Source: an uncultured Collinsella sp. (lineage in GTDB: Bacteria; Actinomycetota; Coriobacteriia; Coriobacteriales; Coriobacteriaceae). Taken from it: a DNA stretch of 6,191 bases. Where the stretch lies: assembly GCA_958424475.1 (NCBI GenBank), contig CATZTY010000065.1, positions 1-6,191 of the forward strand. The letters are read 5' to 3'. A model generated the notes under the pieces. It was not told the origin of the DNA. It searched no databases and saw nothing but the letters and a program-made list of their open reading frames with translations. Both the position numbers and the translations under genes were made by a program. This document shows, in pieces, positions 1 through 5,508 of the stretch; the stretch's first letter is position 1; each line of letters begins with the position of its first letter.

Positions 1-1399
1 GCACATCGCCCCAGGTGAGGATAATTTGCGCGCGGGGGTCGAGCAGCGAGGCACCGATGGCAAAGGCATTGATCTCGCTGAGCGCGCCGGATGCGAAGAC
101 CGACGCGTGGTAGCCGATGCGATGGTTGTCCGCCATGCTGGCGGCAAGGGCGCCCAGGAGGAACTTGGCCTCGTACATCTTGCCAAAGTACGAACGGACG
201 CTTTGGTGGGGAAGGCCGATAGAGCAGTTAAGGAACCGAACCTGGGGATACTCAACGGCAGCTCTGAGCGTGTATTCCATCAGGCGGTGCGAGGTCGAGA
301 AGATGACGTTGTCTCCGTGTTTGACAGCCGTTTCCACGGCGGCGTAGAACACGTCCGGATCGTGACAGTCCTCGAACGCCTCGGTGCGCACGATACCGCC
401 AAAGTGCTCATCGAGATACTGACGCCCTTGGTCGTGCAGGCTGTCCCAGCTCGACGTCGCACAGGGGAACTCATGGATAAAGGCGATGCGCAGCGGGTTG
501 GCCGCCGAATAGACAGTCTTGCCCATAAAGAAGTTGAGCACGCCGGAGGTGGACTTGGCGGGCGACTCCTCCTCATCGACGCTCGGCGCCTCGACAAGAT
601 CGACCTTGTCTTCGTCATTTTTGCCGGCAATGACCAGCTCGCGCCAAATCTTGCACAGGCGGTTTACGACGATATCCGTCGGCGTATCCAGCAGGCGGTC
701 CTGGTTGTACACATTGAGGTACACGAGCATGGCGTCGGCAGGCGTAATGTCCAGGTGGTCGCCGCCTGCGCGAAGGTAGGCGCGCTTAAAGAGCAGGAAG
801 GTGTGGCGCAGGTAGTCGACCTTTTTCTGCGGCCATTTTTCGATAAGGTTCTGACCGAGCATCTTGGCGAGCGTCTCGTAGCTTCCCTCACGCGAGAAGT
901 CGATCTCGTATAGGGGGCAGACGCGCCAAAACGCACAGAACTCACCGTACAGGCGGCTTTCGACGGAATCCCACGTGCCGGGGTAGAGACGGGTGACCTT
1001 GGCTGAAACCGTCGGGGAGTCCAGGAATTTGAGGACGCTGACGCGCTTGTTGCCCTCTTGGACGTAAAACCGATGCATGAACTCGGTGACGATGATGGGG
1101 TCGCGATAGCCCTCGGTCACCTGGATGTCGTAGAGGTTGGACCACTTGCGGGCGAACTCGGTGCTAAACGGCAGCAGGGGCATAAAGTTGCATGAAAAGG
1201 CGGACTGACGGCCCTTGGTGACCGTACCGACGACCATTTCGAGTGGAATGTCCCTCAGGCCGACGTTCTCTCGCTGGCCCAAGGGGAGCTGGGCAACCAA
1301 GCTATCGAGGTCCGTAAGGTACGGATGCTCGCTTTGACTAATGGCGCGTCGACGTCCTTGCTCGCCGCGCTTGCGTGCTTGACGATAGGCCTCTTCCAT
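1..1399 (-). CDS. ParB-like/BMP-family fusion protein, cytosolic (partial, 3' end outside window)
   Basis: The first 466 codons are visible and the frame runs off the left edge. The ATG at 1399 follows AAGGGAG by 8 bases, and an in-frame TAA lies just upstream, so the start is secure. Residues 1-20 are Arg-rich, with no signal peptide or lipobox. Residues about 50-140 look ParB-like/sulfiredoxin-like: an IPLEMVVG opening, then FYVQEGNKRVSVLKFL (111-126), which resembles the ParB 'dGhhRl.Al' motif. Residues 145-260 are a mostly helical region with no match I know. After an acidic linker (about 262-285), residues 302 onward read as a BMP/PnrA (Med/TmpC) substrate-binding fold: RIAFIHE, a 'dnVIFSTS' strand, AAVEYPQVRFLNC, then FLLGALAASM...RIGY and the 'AFAIGAS' segment. 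Relatives are usually exported nucleoside-binding lipoproteins. This one should stay in the cytosol, so a sensor role is inferred. Family assignment is fairly sure; function is unknown. Confidence 0.85.
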   Translation of the reverse strand, partial: MEEAYRQARKRGEQGRRRAISQSEHPYLTDLDSLVAQLPLGQRENVGLRDIPLEMVVGTVTKGRQSAFSCNFMPLLPFSTEFARKWSNLYDIQVTEGYRDPIIVTEFMHRFYVQEGNKRVSVLKFLDSPTVSAKVTRLYPGTWDSVESRLYGEFCAFWRVCPLYEIDFSREGSYETLAKMLGQNLIEKWPQKKVDYLRHTFLLFKRAYLRAGGDHLDITPADAMLVYLNVYNQDRLLDTPTDIVVNRLCKIWRELVIAGKNDEDKVDLVEAPSVDEEESPAKSTSGVLNFFMGKTVYSAANPLRIAFIHEFPCATSSWDSLHDQGRQYLDEHFGGIVRTEAFEDCHDPDVFYAAVETAVKHGDNVIFSTSHRLMEYTLRAAVEYPQVRFLNCSIGLPHQSVRSYFGKMYEAKFLLGALAASMADNHRIGYHASVFASGALSEINAFAIGASLLDPRAQIILTWGDV

Positions 1400-1414
1400 G
1401 GTGTCTACTCCCTT

Positions 1415-1430
1415 AGTCGTTTAAACAACT
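1415..1430. promoter_or_regulatory. Imperfect 16-bp palindrome, possible operator
   Basis: AGTCGTTTAAACAACT pairs with itself at 7 of 8 positions around GTTTAAAC. It overlaps the candidate -10 box and lies directly before the ribosome binding site of the BMP fusion gene, where a repressor site would block initiation. No binding protein can be named. Confidence 0.35.
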
Positions 1431-1456
1431 ATATGAACCATGGTACCACGAATGAA
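1428..1456 (-). promoter_or_regulatory. Candidate promoter of the BMP fusion gene
   Basis: On the minus strand TATAGT (1428-1433) is a 5/6 match to the -10 consensus. With a 17-base spacer the -35 would be TTCATT (1451-1456), only 3/6. The site lies in an A+T-rich patch between the mscS terminator and the start codon at 1399, giving a leader of about 20 bases. A separate promoter is expected here because a strong terminator lies just upstream. Confidence 0.35.
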
Positions 1457-1494
1457 AACCACCACAAAGGTGCCTGTCCCCTTTGTGGCGGTTT
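1456..1494 (-). terminator. Terminator of mscS; GGGACAGG-loop hairpin A
   Basis: The arms at 1456-1470 and 1480-1494 are 15 bases each and pair throughout with one G-T pair; the loop is 9 bases. In the transcribed direction the 3' arm ends in GGTTTTC, a short T run. The loop junction carries GGGACAGG. The mscS stop codon (1493-1495) lies in the first arm. The arms are nearly symmetric, but only the minus-strand direction has a gene ending here. Confidence 0.75.
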
Positions 1495-2260
1495 AGGCGA
1501 TGATAGGGGCGATGGCGCGGATGCAGGCGTCGGCCGCCGTGAAAGTGGTGCTGTCGTCGCTGACGATAAAGATGATCTTGCCCTTAATGCCAAAGTCGCC
1601 GATCTCGCTAAAGAGCACGTAGGGCTCCTTGTCAAAGCCCGAGATGGGAAGCACGGCGGCCTTGGTGGCGCTGGTCAGCTCGTCTGCCAGTGCGTCGAGC
1701 GAGGTCCACTTGGACGTGTCCTTTACGGCAACGGGCACAGCCACACGCCCAAAGGGCATGAGATGCACGAGCGTGTTCTTGGAGATATTTGAGTTGGGGA
1801 CGATGATAGTCTGCCCGCAGGCGTCCTCGATGGTCGTGTGGCGCCAGGTGATGTCCTGGACCACGCCCGACACGCCGCCGACCTCGATATTGTCGCCGGG
1901 CTTGATGATGCCCATAAAGGTCACCTGCATGCCGCCGATGAGGTTTGAGAGCGTGTCCTGAAAGCCCAACGAGATGGCGATGCCGCCGACGCCAAGAGCG
2001 GCGACGAGCGCGTTTGCGTTAATGCCAAAGCAGTTGTCGAGGATAAAGCTGCCGCCAATCATCCAGATGACGGCGCGCGCGATGTTGATGAAGATACTCG
2101 ATGCCGGAAGTGGGTTGTCGTCGCGGTTGAGCAGGTGACGCAGCGTCTTGGAAACGACTTTGGTGGCGATTGCCGTGCCTATTACCAAGATGCCGGCCCA
2201 GATGATGTTGTGGACCCATCGCTGTTCAAAGAAATGAAGAATCGGCTCAAACAATTCCAT
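1493..2260 (-). CDS. MscS-family small-conductance mechanosensitive channel
   Basis: A 255-residue membrane channel that should open under membrane tension to release solutes on hypo-osmotic shock. Hydrophobic segments lie at about 18-36, 58-78 and 83-112. The third is the pore helix, reading ALVAALGVGGIAISLGFQ then DTLSNLIGGM, which lines up with the Gly/Ala-rich TM3 of MscS. The beta-domain follows (about 113-170): IIKPGDNIEVGGVSGVV and TIIVPNSNI are hallmark segments. Residues 170-255 form the C-terminal alpha/beta region. The length is close to that of the minimal MscS of Escherichia coli. I chose the ATG at 2260 because AGGAGG (2271-2276) lies 10 bases upstream. An in-frame TTG at 2305 would make 270 residues but reads through that ribosome binding site. 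A 54-codon gene ends 14 bases upstream, so the two are probably co-transcribed. The family call is firm; the symbol is left blank because ion selectivity and subtype are not readable. Confidence 0.95.
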   Translation of the reverse strand: MELFEPILHFFEQRWVHNIIWAGILVIGTAIATKVVSKTLRHLLNRDDNPLPASSIFINIARAVIWMIGGSFILDNCFGINANALVAALGVGGIAISLGFQDTLSNLIGGMQVTFMGIIKPGDNIEVGGVSGVVQDITWRHTTIEDACGQTIIVPNSNISKNTLVHLMPFGRVAVPVAVKDTSKWTSLDALADELTSATKAAVLPISGFDKEPYVLFSEIGDFGIKGKIIFIVSDDSTTFTAADACIRAIAPIIA

Positions 2261-2270
2261 GTAGGGAAAA

Positions 2271-2276
2271 CCTCCT
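2271..2276 (-). promoter_or_regulatory. Ribosome binding site of mscS, overlapping the upstream stop codon
   Basis: AGGAGG on the minus strand is a perfect Shine-Dalgarno core, 10 bases before the ATG at 2260. Its first two bases are also the AG of the TAG that ends the 54-codon gene (2275-2277). A ribosome finishing the small gene would therefore sit on this site, which suggests translational coupling. Confidence 0.75.
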
Positions 2277-2439
2277 AATGACCGTTTAACCATGATACCC
2301 ACCAAAAAGCCCGTCCGATCACATCGGACGCGCCGATAACTTGAGATGGGGTGGCCGCGGTGGCGTAGACTGGGGCGCCGGCGAGCACGCCGGCAAGGAG
2401 AGCGGCGGTCAAGGCAAGACGGGGAAGGAGTCTTCTCAT
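2275..2439 (-). CDS. Short secreted or membrane-anchored peptide, 54 residues, function unknown
   Basis: The ATG at 2439 has TAAGGA 7 bases upstream, and the frame ends at TAG, 14 bases before mscS. The product begins with a textbook Sec signal: a basic start (MRRLLPR), a hydrophobic Leu/Ala core (LALTAALLAGVLAGA) and an Ala-X-Ala-like exit near VYATAA (residues 24-29). About 25 residues remain: polar at first (TPSQVIGASDVIG), then an aromatic end, RAFWWVSWLNGH, with three Trp in five codons. A terminator-like hairpin lies inside the frame at codons 37-45. I do not recognise the peptide. It may be a genuine small exported peptide, a leader whose translation controls mscS, or the surviving 5' end of a larger secreted-protein gene. 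The ribosome binding site and signal make translation likely. Confidence 0.6.
   Translation of the reverse strand: MRRLLPRLALTAALLAGVLAGAPVYATAATPSQVIGASDVIGRAFWWVSWLNGH
2304..2330 (-). terminator. Terminator-like hairpin inside the 54-codon gene, before mscS
   Basis: On the minus strand CGTCCGAT (2323-2330) pairs perfectly with ATCGGACG (2312-2319) across a 3-base loop, followed by GGCTTTTTGG. This is the form of an intrinsic terminator, although the T run is only five bases. It lies within a translated frame and 44 bases upstream of the mscS start, so it could act as an attenuator that translating ribosomes would disrupt. Confidence 0.5.
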
Positions 2440-2483
2440 GGCAGTTTCCTTAGTTCTTAACCAGTGGTCCCTGCTGACGCTGG

Positions 2484-2498
2484 ATTATCGACATAATA
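2484..2498 (-). promoter_or_regulatory. Weak candidate -10 region for the small gene and mscS
   Basis: An A+T-rich patch between the importer terminators and the small gene contains GATAAT (2484-2489) and TATTAT (2493-2498) on the minus strand, each 5/6 to the -10 consensus. No credible -35 lies at the right distance; those bases are in the G+C-rich hairpin arm. It is the only promoter-like patch in this gap. Confidence 0.25.
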
Positions 2499-2502
2499 TG
2501 CG

Positions 2503-2542
2503 AAAACCGCCGCAAGGGCGCCTGTCCCTTTGCGGCGGTTTT
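2503..2542. terminator. GGGACAGG-loop hairpin B, second hairpin after the importer operon
   Basis: Left arm 2503-2518 and right arm 2526-2542 form a stem of about 16 pairs with one bulged base, closed by a 7-base loop. Both ends have four T in the outgoing direction, so it could terminate either strand. Read on the minus strand its loop side carries GGGACAGGCG. It lies 14 bases beyond hairpin C and may act as a backup terminator or be a repeat insertion. Confidence 0.6.
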
Positions 2543-2556
2543 GACGTTTGCGCAGA

Positions 2557-2599
2557 TAAAACCTGCCAAAATTAACCTGTCCCTTATTGGCAGGTTTTA
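2557..2599 (-). terminator. Terminator of the importer operon; GGGACAGG-loop hairpin C
   Basis: The 13-base arms at 2557-2569 and 2587-2599 are perfectly complementary, with a 17-base loop. On the minus strand the 3' arm ends in GGTTTTA. The ATPase stop codon TAA (2597-2599) lies in the first arm, the same arrangement as at the end of mscS. The loop carries AAGGGACAGG. Although the stem sequence differs from hairpins A and B, the loop motif is shared. Confidence 0.7.
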
Positions 2600-3391
2600 G
2601 CTCAGCAGCATGCGGTCGTTGGCGAGCTCGCCGCCCGAGACCTCCTCGAACTTCTGCAGCAGGTCGGCCACGGTGAGCGATTTCTTCTCATCGCCGGCCA
2701 CGTCGTAGATCACGTGGCCCTCGTGCATCATGATCAGACGGTTGCCCAGGCGGATGGCGTCGTTCATGTTATGCGTGACCATGAGCGTGGTCAGGTGGTT
2801 CTCGTCTACGATCTCCTCGGTCAGGTTGAGCACCTTCGATGCCGTCTTGGGGTCGAGCGCCGCGGTGTGCTCGTCGAGCAGCAGCAGGCGCGGCTTGGTG
2901 AGCGTGGCCATCAGCAGGGTGAGCGCCTGGCGCTGACCGCCCGAGAGCAGGCCGACCTTGGCGTTGAGGCGCGTGTCCAGACCAAGGTCCAGACGCTTGA
3001 GCAGCTCAACGTATTCGTCCTTCTCGGCCTTGGTGACGCCCCACGAAAGACCGCGGCGCTGGCCGCGGCGCTTGGCGAGGGCTAGGTTCTCGGCGATCTG
3101 CATGTCGGCAGCGGTACCGCGCATGGGGTCCTGAAACACGCGGCCCAGGTACTTGGCGCGCTGCGACTCGCTCAGGCGCGAGATGTCGGTGCCGTCGAGC
3201 TCAATAACGCCCGAATCGAGCGGGTACACGCCGGCGATCATGTTGAGCAGCGTGGACTTGCCGGCGCCGTTGCCGCCGATCACGGTTACAAAGTCGCCGT
3301 CATTTAGGGTGAGGTCGACGCCGGTGAGCGCGCGCTTCTCGGTGACGGTGCCCTTGTTAAAGGTCTTCTTGACGTGCGAGAGCTTAAGCAT
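2597..3391 (-). CDS. ABC transporter ATP-binding protein, TrpZ-like
   Basis: This 264-residue cytosolic ATPase powers the importer encoded just upstream. All nucleotide-binding motifs are intact: Walker A GGNGAGKST (39-47), Q-loop FQD (Gln87), signature LSGGQ (149-153), Walker B LLLLDE (169-174) with catalytic Glu174, D-loop AALD (177-180) and H-loop His207 in VTHNM. The stretch LDEHTAALDP is, as I know it, typical of ATPases partnered with ABC_sub_bind lipoproteins. I place the start at the ATG at 3391, since GAAGGGGG ends 9 bases before it. The ATG at 3400, three codons earlier, abuts that same G run with no spacing. The gene overlaps the permease stop by 8 bases (ATGCTTAA), a sign of tight translational coupling. 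It is the last gene of the operon, and its stop codon lies in the terminator stem. The ATPase call is certain; substrate is inferred from family only. Confidence 0.95.
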   Translation of the reverse strand: MLKLSHVKKTFNKGTVTEKRALTGVDLTLNDGDFVTVIGGNGAGKSTLLNMIAGVYPLDSGVIELDGTDISRLSESQRAKYLGRVFQDPMRGTAADMQIAENLALAKRRGQRRGLSWGVTKAEKDEYVELLKRLDLGLDTRLNAKVGLLSGGQRQALTLLMATLTKPRLLLLDEHTAALDPKTASKVLNLTEEIVDENHLTTLMVTHNMNDAIRLGNRLIMMHEGHVIYDVAGDEKKSLTVADLLQKFEEVSGGELANDRMLLS

Positions 3392-4307
3392 CTGCCTCAT
3401 CCCCCTTCGTGTAGGAGCTGCGGAGCTTATAGCGCTCCCAAACCACGGGCACGCACAGGGCCACGGCGACGATCACGGCGGAGAGCAGCTTCATGTCGTT
3501 GGCGTCCATGCCCAACTGCAGCACGATGGCGCGGATAAGGAAGTACACCACGGAGCCAAAGACGGCGGAGGCAAGACGGACGCTAAACTGCGTGAGGCCG
3601 CCGGGCAGCAGACGGCCGAGCACCTCACCGATGACGATGGCGGCAAGACCGATAACGATAGCGCCGGTACCCATGCCAATGTCGGCATACTTTTGGCTCT
3701 GGCAGATAAGCGCGCCAGAGAGGCCGATGAGGGCGTTGGAGAGCACGAGGGCGATCATCTTGGTGGAGTTGGTGTTGACGCCCAGAGCGCGGATCATGTA
3801 CTCGTTGTTGCCGGTGGCGCGCAGCGCCGAGCCGATTTCGGTGCCAAAGAACCAATACAGGATGGCAACGATAGCCACGGCGAGCAGGATGCCCAAGATA
3901 ATGGCAACGGTGGACTGCGGCAGACCGGTCATATTGCTGACGGCCGAGAACACGGTGCCCTTGGCAAGAATGGGCGTATTGGACTTGCCCATGATGCGCA
4001 GGTTGATTGACCACAGACTGATCTGGGTGAGGATTCCGGCGAGGATCGCGGGAATCTCAAAGACGGTGGTCAAAATGCCCGTGACGGCACCCGCGATGGC
4101 GCCGGCGCACATACCGGCCAGCACGGCGAGCAGCGGGTCGACGTTGTTATTGACGATGAGCACAGCGCAGACGCAGCCGCCGAGGGCAAAGCTGCCGTCG
4201 CAGGTCATATCGGGAATGTCGAGCAGGCGGAACGTGATAAACACGCCAAGCACCATAATGCCCCAGAGGACGCCCTGCGAAACGGCGCCCTGCAATGCAA
4301 TGAGCAT
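3384..4307 (-). CDS. ABC transporter permease, TrpY-like (BPD_transp_2 family)
   Basis: A 307-residue integral membrane protein forming the import channel. The ATG at 4307 has AGGAGG 8 bases upstream. The N-terminal part reads FRLLDIPDMTCDGSFALGG (26-44), matching the conserved 'pDlT.dGSF.lG' block of permeases partnered with ABC_sub_bind lipoproteins. About eight hydrophobic stretches follow. The cytosolic segment GTEIGSALRATGNNEYMIRA (near 155-174) is the expected ATPase-contact loop, resembling the 'G.alRA.G.N...a...G' block of branched-chain amino acid permeases. The C-terminus is charged (YKLRSSYTKGDEADA). Homology to the streptococcal tryptophan importer suggests an aromatic amino acid substrate, but sequence alone cannot fix this. 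It is preceded by a 203-base gap after the lipoprotein gene and overlaps the ATPase gene. Family placement is firm. Confidence 0.94.
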   Translation of the reverse strand: MLIALQGAVSQGVLWGIMVLGVFITFRLLDIPDMTCDGSFALGGCVCAVLIVNNNVDPLLAVLAGMCAGAIAGAVTGILTTVFEIPAILAGILTQISLWSINLRIMGKSNTPILAKGTVFSAVSNMTGLPQSTVAIILGILLAVAIVAILYWFFGTEIGSALRATGNNEYMIRALGVNTNSTKMIALVLSNALIGLSGALICQSQKYADIGMGTGAIVIGLAAIVIGEVLGRLLPGGLTQFSVRLASAVFGSVVYFLIRAIVLQLGMDANDMKLLSAVIVAVALCVPVVWERYKLRSSYTKGDEADA

Positions 4308-4510
4308 GCTTCATACCTCCTAGGATAGGGTGGACACGTGGTTCACCATGATAGCGGTAACAATGCATAAAAGAGCTGCGGCCGGATGTTTTGACTCATC
4401 CGAAACAAGCAGGGCGAACGCCGGTCTACAGCGCCCGCCCCTGTGGCTCAGATATTGAATAACGCGGCTAAAGCGCGAGCACGGGCTCTAGACGCATGCC
4501 GCGTATGGCA
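4308..4510 (-). other. 203-base gap inside the importer operon with small hairpins
   Basis: No reading frame with a ribosome binding site is visible here. The gap contains a hairpin with 6-bp arms (CGGATG and CATCCG, 4383-4402, 8-base loop) and a 5-bp one (GGGCG and CGCCC, 4412-4436). Neither is followed directly by a T run, so termination would be partial at best. The 3' end carries the permease ribosome binding site. I see no convincing second promoter. Such gaps often let the binding protein be made in excess over the membrane parts by mRNA processing, which is an inference here. Confidence 0.5.
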
Positions 4511-4519
4511 TTACGCGTC
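4491..4519 (-). other. Hairpin across the stop codon of the binding-protein gene
   Basis: On the minus strand GACGC, then ATGCC after a 3-base bulge, pair with GGCAT and GCGTC around a 6-base loop. The TAA of the lipoprotein gene (4511-4513) begins in the bulge. No T run follows, so it is better seen as an mRNA-stabilising or ribosome-stalling structure than as a terminator. Confidence 0.35.
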
Positions 4520-5491
4520 CAGAGCGGAAAGGTCGATGCCCAGGGCCTCGGCCATTTCGTCGTTCTTGACGACGACCAGGTCCTTGCTCGAGAGGTGCTT
4601 GATCGGCATATCCTCGGGCTTGGCCTCGCCCTTCAGGATCTTAACGGCCATCTCGCCCGCGGCGTAGCCCAGGTCCTCATAGTTGATGGAGAGGGTGAAC
4701 AGGCCGCCGGCCATGCACATACCCTCCTCGCCAGTCACGAAGGGAAGCTTGTTTTCCTTGCAGATCTGGCCGACCTGCGAGGCACCCGCGGCGATGGTGT
4801 TGTCGGTGGGGGAGTACAGCGCGTCGACCTTGCCCACGGCAGACTCGACGACGGACTGAATCTCGTTGGAGCTCGAGACGGTGAAGTCAGTGTACTCGAG
4901 GCCCAGCTTGTCGAGCTCCTTCTTGGCGGCCTTGATTTGGACGTCGGAGTTGGACTCGGCGGTGCAGTAGAGCAGGCCGACCTTTTTAACGTCGGGCAGG
5001 ACCTTCTGCATCATCTCGAGTTGCTCGGCGACCGGGGTAAGGTCGGAGGCGCCCGTGACGTTGGTGCCGGGCTTGTCGTTGTCCTGGACCAGGCCGGAGG
5101 CGGCGTAGTCGGTGATGGCGCAACCCACGATGGGGATATCGGCCGTGGCACCGGCAGCAGCCTGTGCGGCGGGCGTGGCGATGGCGTAGATCAGGTCGAC
5201 GCCATCGCCCACGAACTTGTCGGCGATGGACTTACACGTGGACTGGTCGTTCTGGGCGTTCTTCTGGTCGATCTTGACCTTAAGGCCGCTCTCCTTGATG
5301 GCCTTGACAAAGCCGTCGTTGGCGGCATCGAGTGCGGAGTGCTCGGTGAGCTGCAGAACGCCGATGGTGTAGTCGGAACCGGCGGCAGCGGAGCCGGAAC
5401 CAGAGTTGCCGCCGCATCCGGCGAGCGGGGCGAGCGCGAGCAGGCCGGCGGAGACCAGAAGGCTCCTGCGGCTGATGGTGATGTCCTTCAT
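4511..5491 (-). CDS. ABC transporter substrate-binding lipoprotein, TrpX-like (ABC_sub_bind)
   Basis: The 326-residue product binds the transported ligand outside the membrane. I chose the ATG at 5491: GGGGGG lies 7 bases upstream, and MKDITISRRSLLVSAG starts a proper signal peptide. A longer in-frame start at 5575 would put 28 odd residues before it and would lie at the candidate promoter. The lipobox is LAGC with Cys26, followed by a Gly/Ser/Ala linker (GGNSGSGSAAAGS). SRR before the hydrophobic core resembles a twin-arginine motif. From about residue 44 the fold is that of the ABC_sub_bind family: YTIGVLQLTEHSALDAANDG, DLIYAIATPAAQAA, IPIVGCAITDY, NVTGASD, KKVGLLYCTAESNSD and DALYSPTDNTIA are all typical blocks. 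Known relatives bind tryptophan or tyrosine, but specificity is not readable here. It is the first gene of the operon. The family call is strong. Confidence 0.95.
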   Translation of the reverse strand: MKDITISRRSLLVSAGLLALAPLAGCGGNSGSGSAAAGSDYTIGVLQLTEHSALDAANDGFVKAIKESGLKVKIDQKNAQNDQSTCKSIADKFVGDGVDLIYAIATPAAQAAAGATADIPIVGCAITDYAASGLVQDNDKPGTNVTGASDLTPVAEQLEMMQKVLPDVKKVGLLYCTAESNSDVQIKAAKKELDKLGLEYTDFTVSSSNEIQSVVESAVGKVDALYSPTDNTIAAGASQVGQICKENKLPFVTGEEGMCMAGGLFTLSINYEDLGYAAGEMAVKILKGEAKPEDMPIKHLSSKDLVVVKNDEMAEALGIDLSALDA

Positions 5492-5508
5492 ATCATTACC
5501 CCCCAGTA

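Noticed and set aside
26..913. A 295-codon open frame on the plus strand
   Set aside because: It lies wholly opposite the ParB-like/BMP gene, whose translation shows coherent domains. The plus-strand product has no recognisable motif, and long antisense frames are common at this G+C content.
2275..2439. The 54-codon frame as a frameshifted N-terminus of mscS
   Set aside because: The mscS gene has its own perfect AGGAGG and a full-length channel core for a minimal MscS, and the two frames differ without any slippery run between them. It remains possible but is less likely than a separate gene.
3153..4323. Plus-strand open frames of 285 and 276 codons
   Set aside because: Both are opposite the permease and ATPase genes, which carry intact family motifs. 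The plus-strand products are low-complexity His/Gly/Asp-rich or Arg/Pro/Met-rich.
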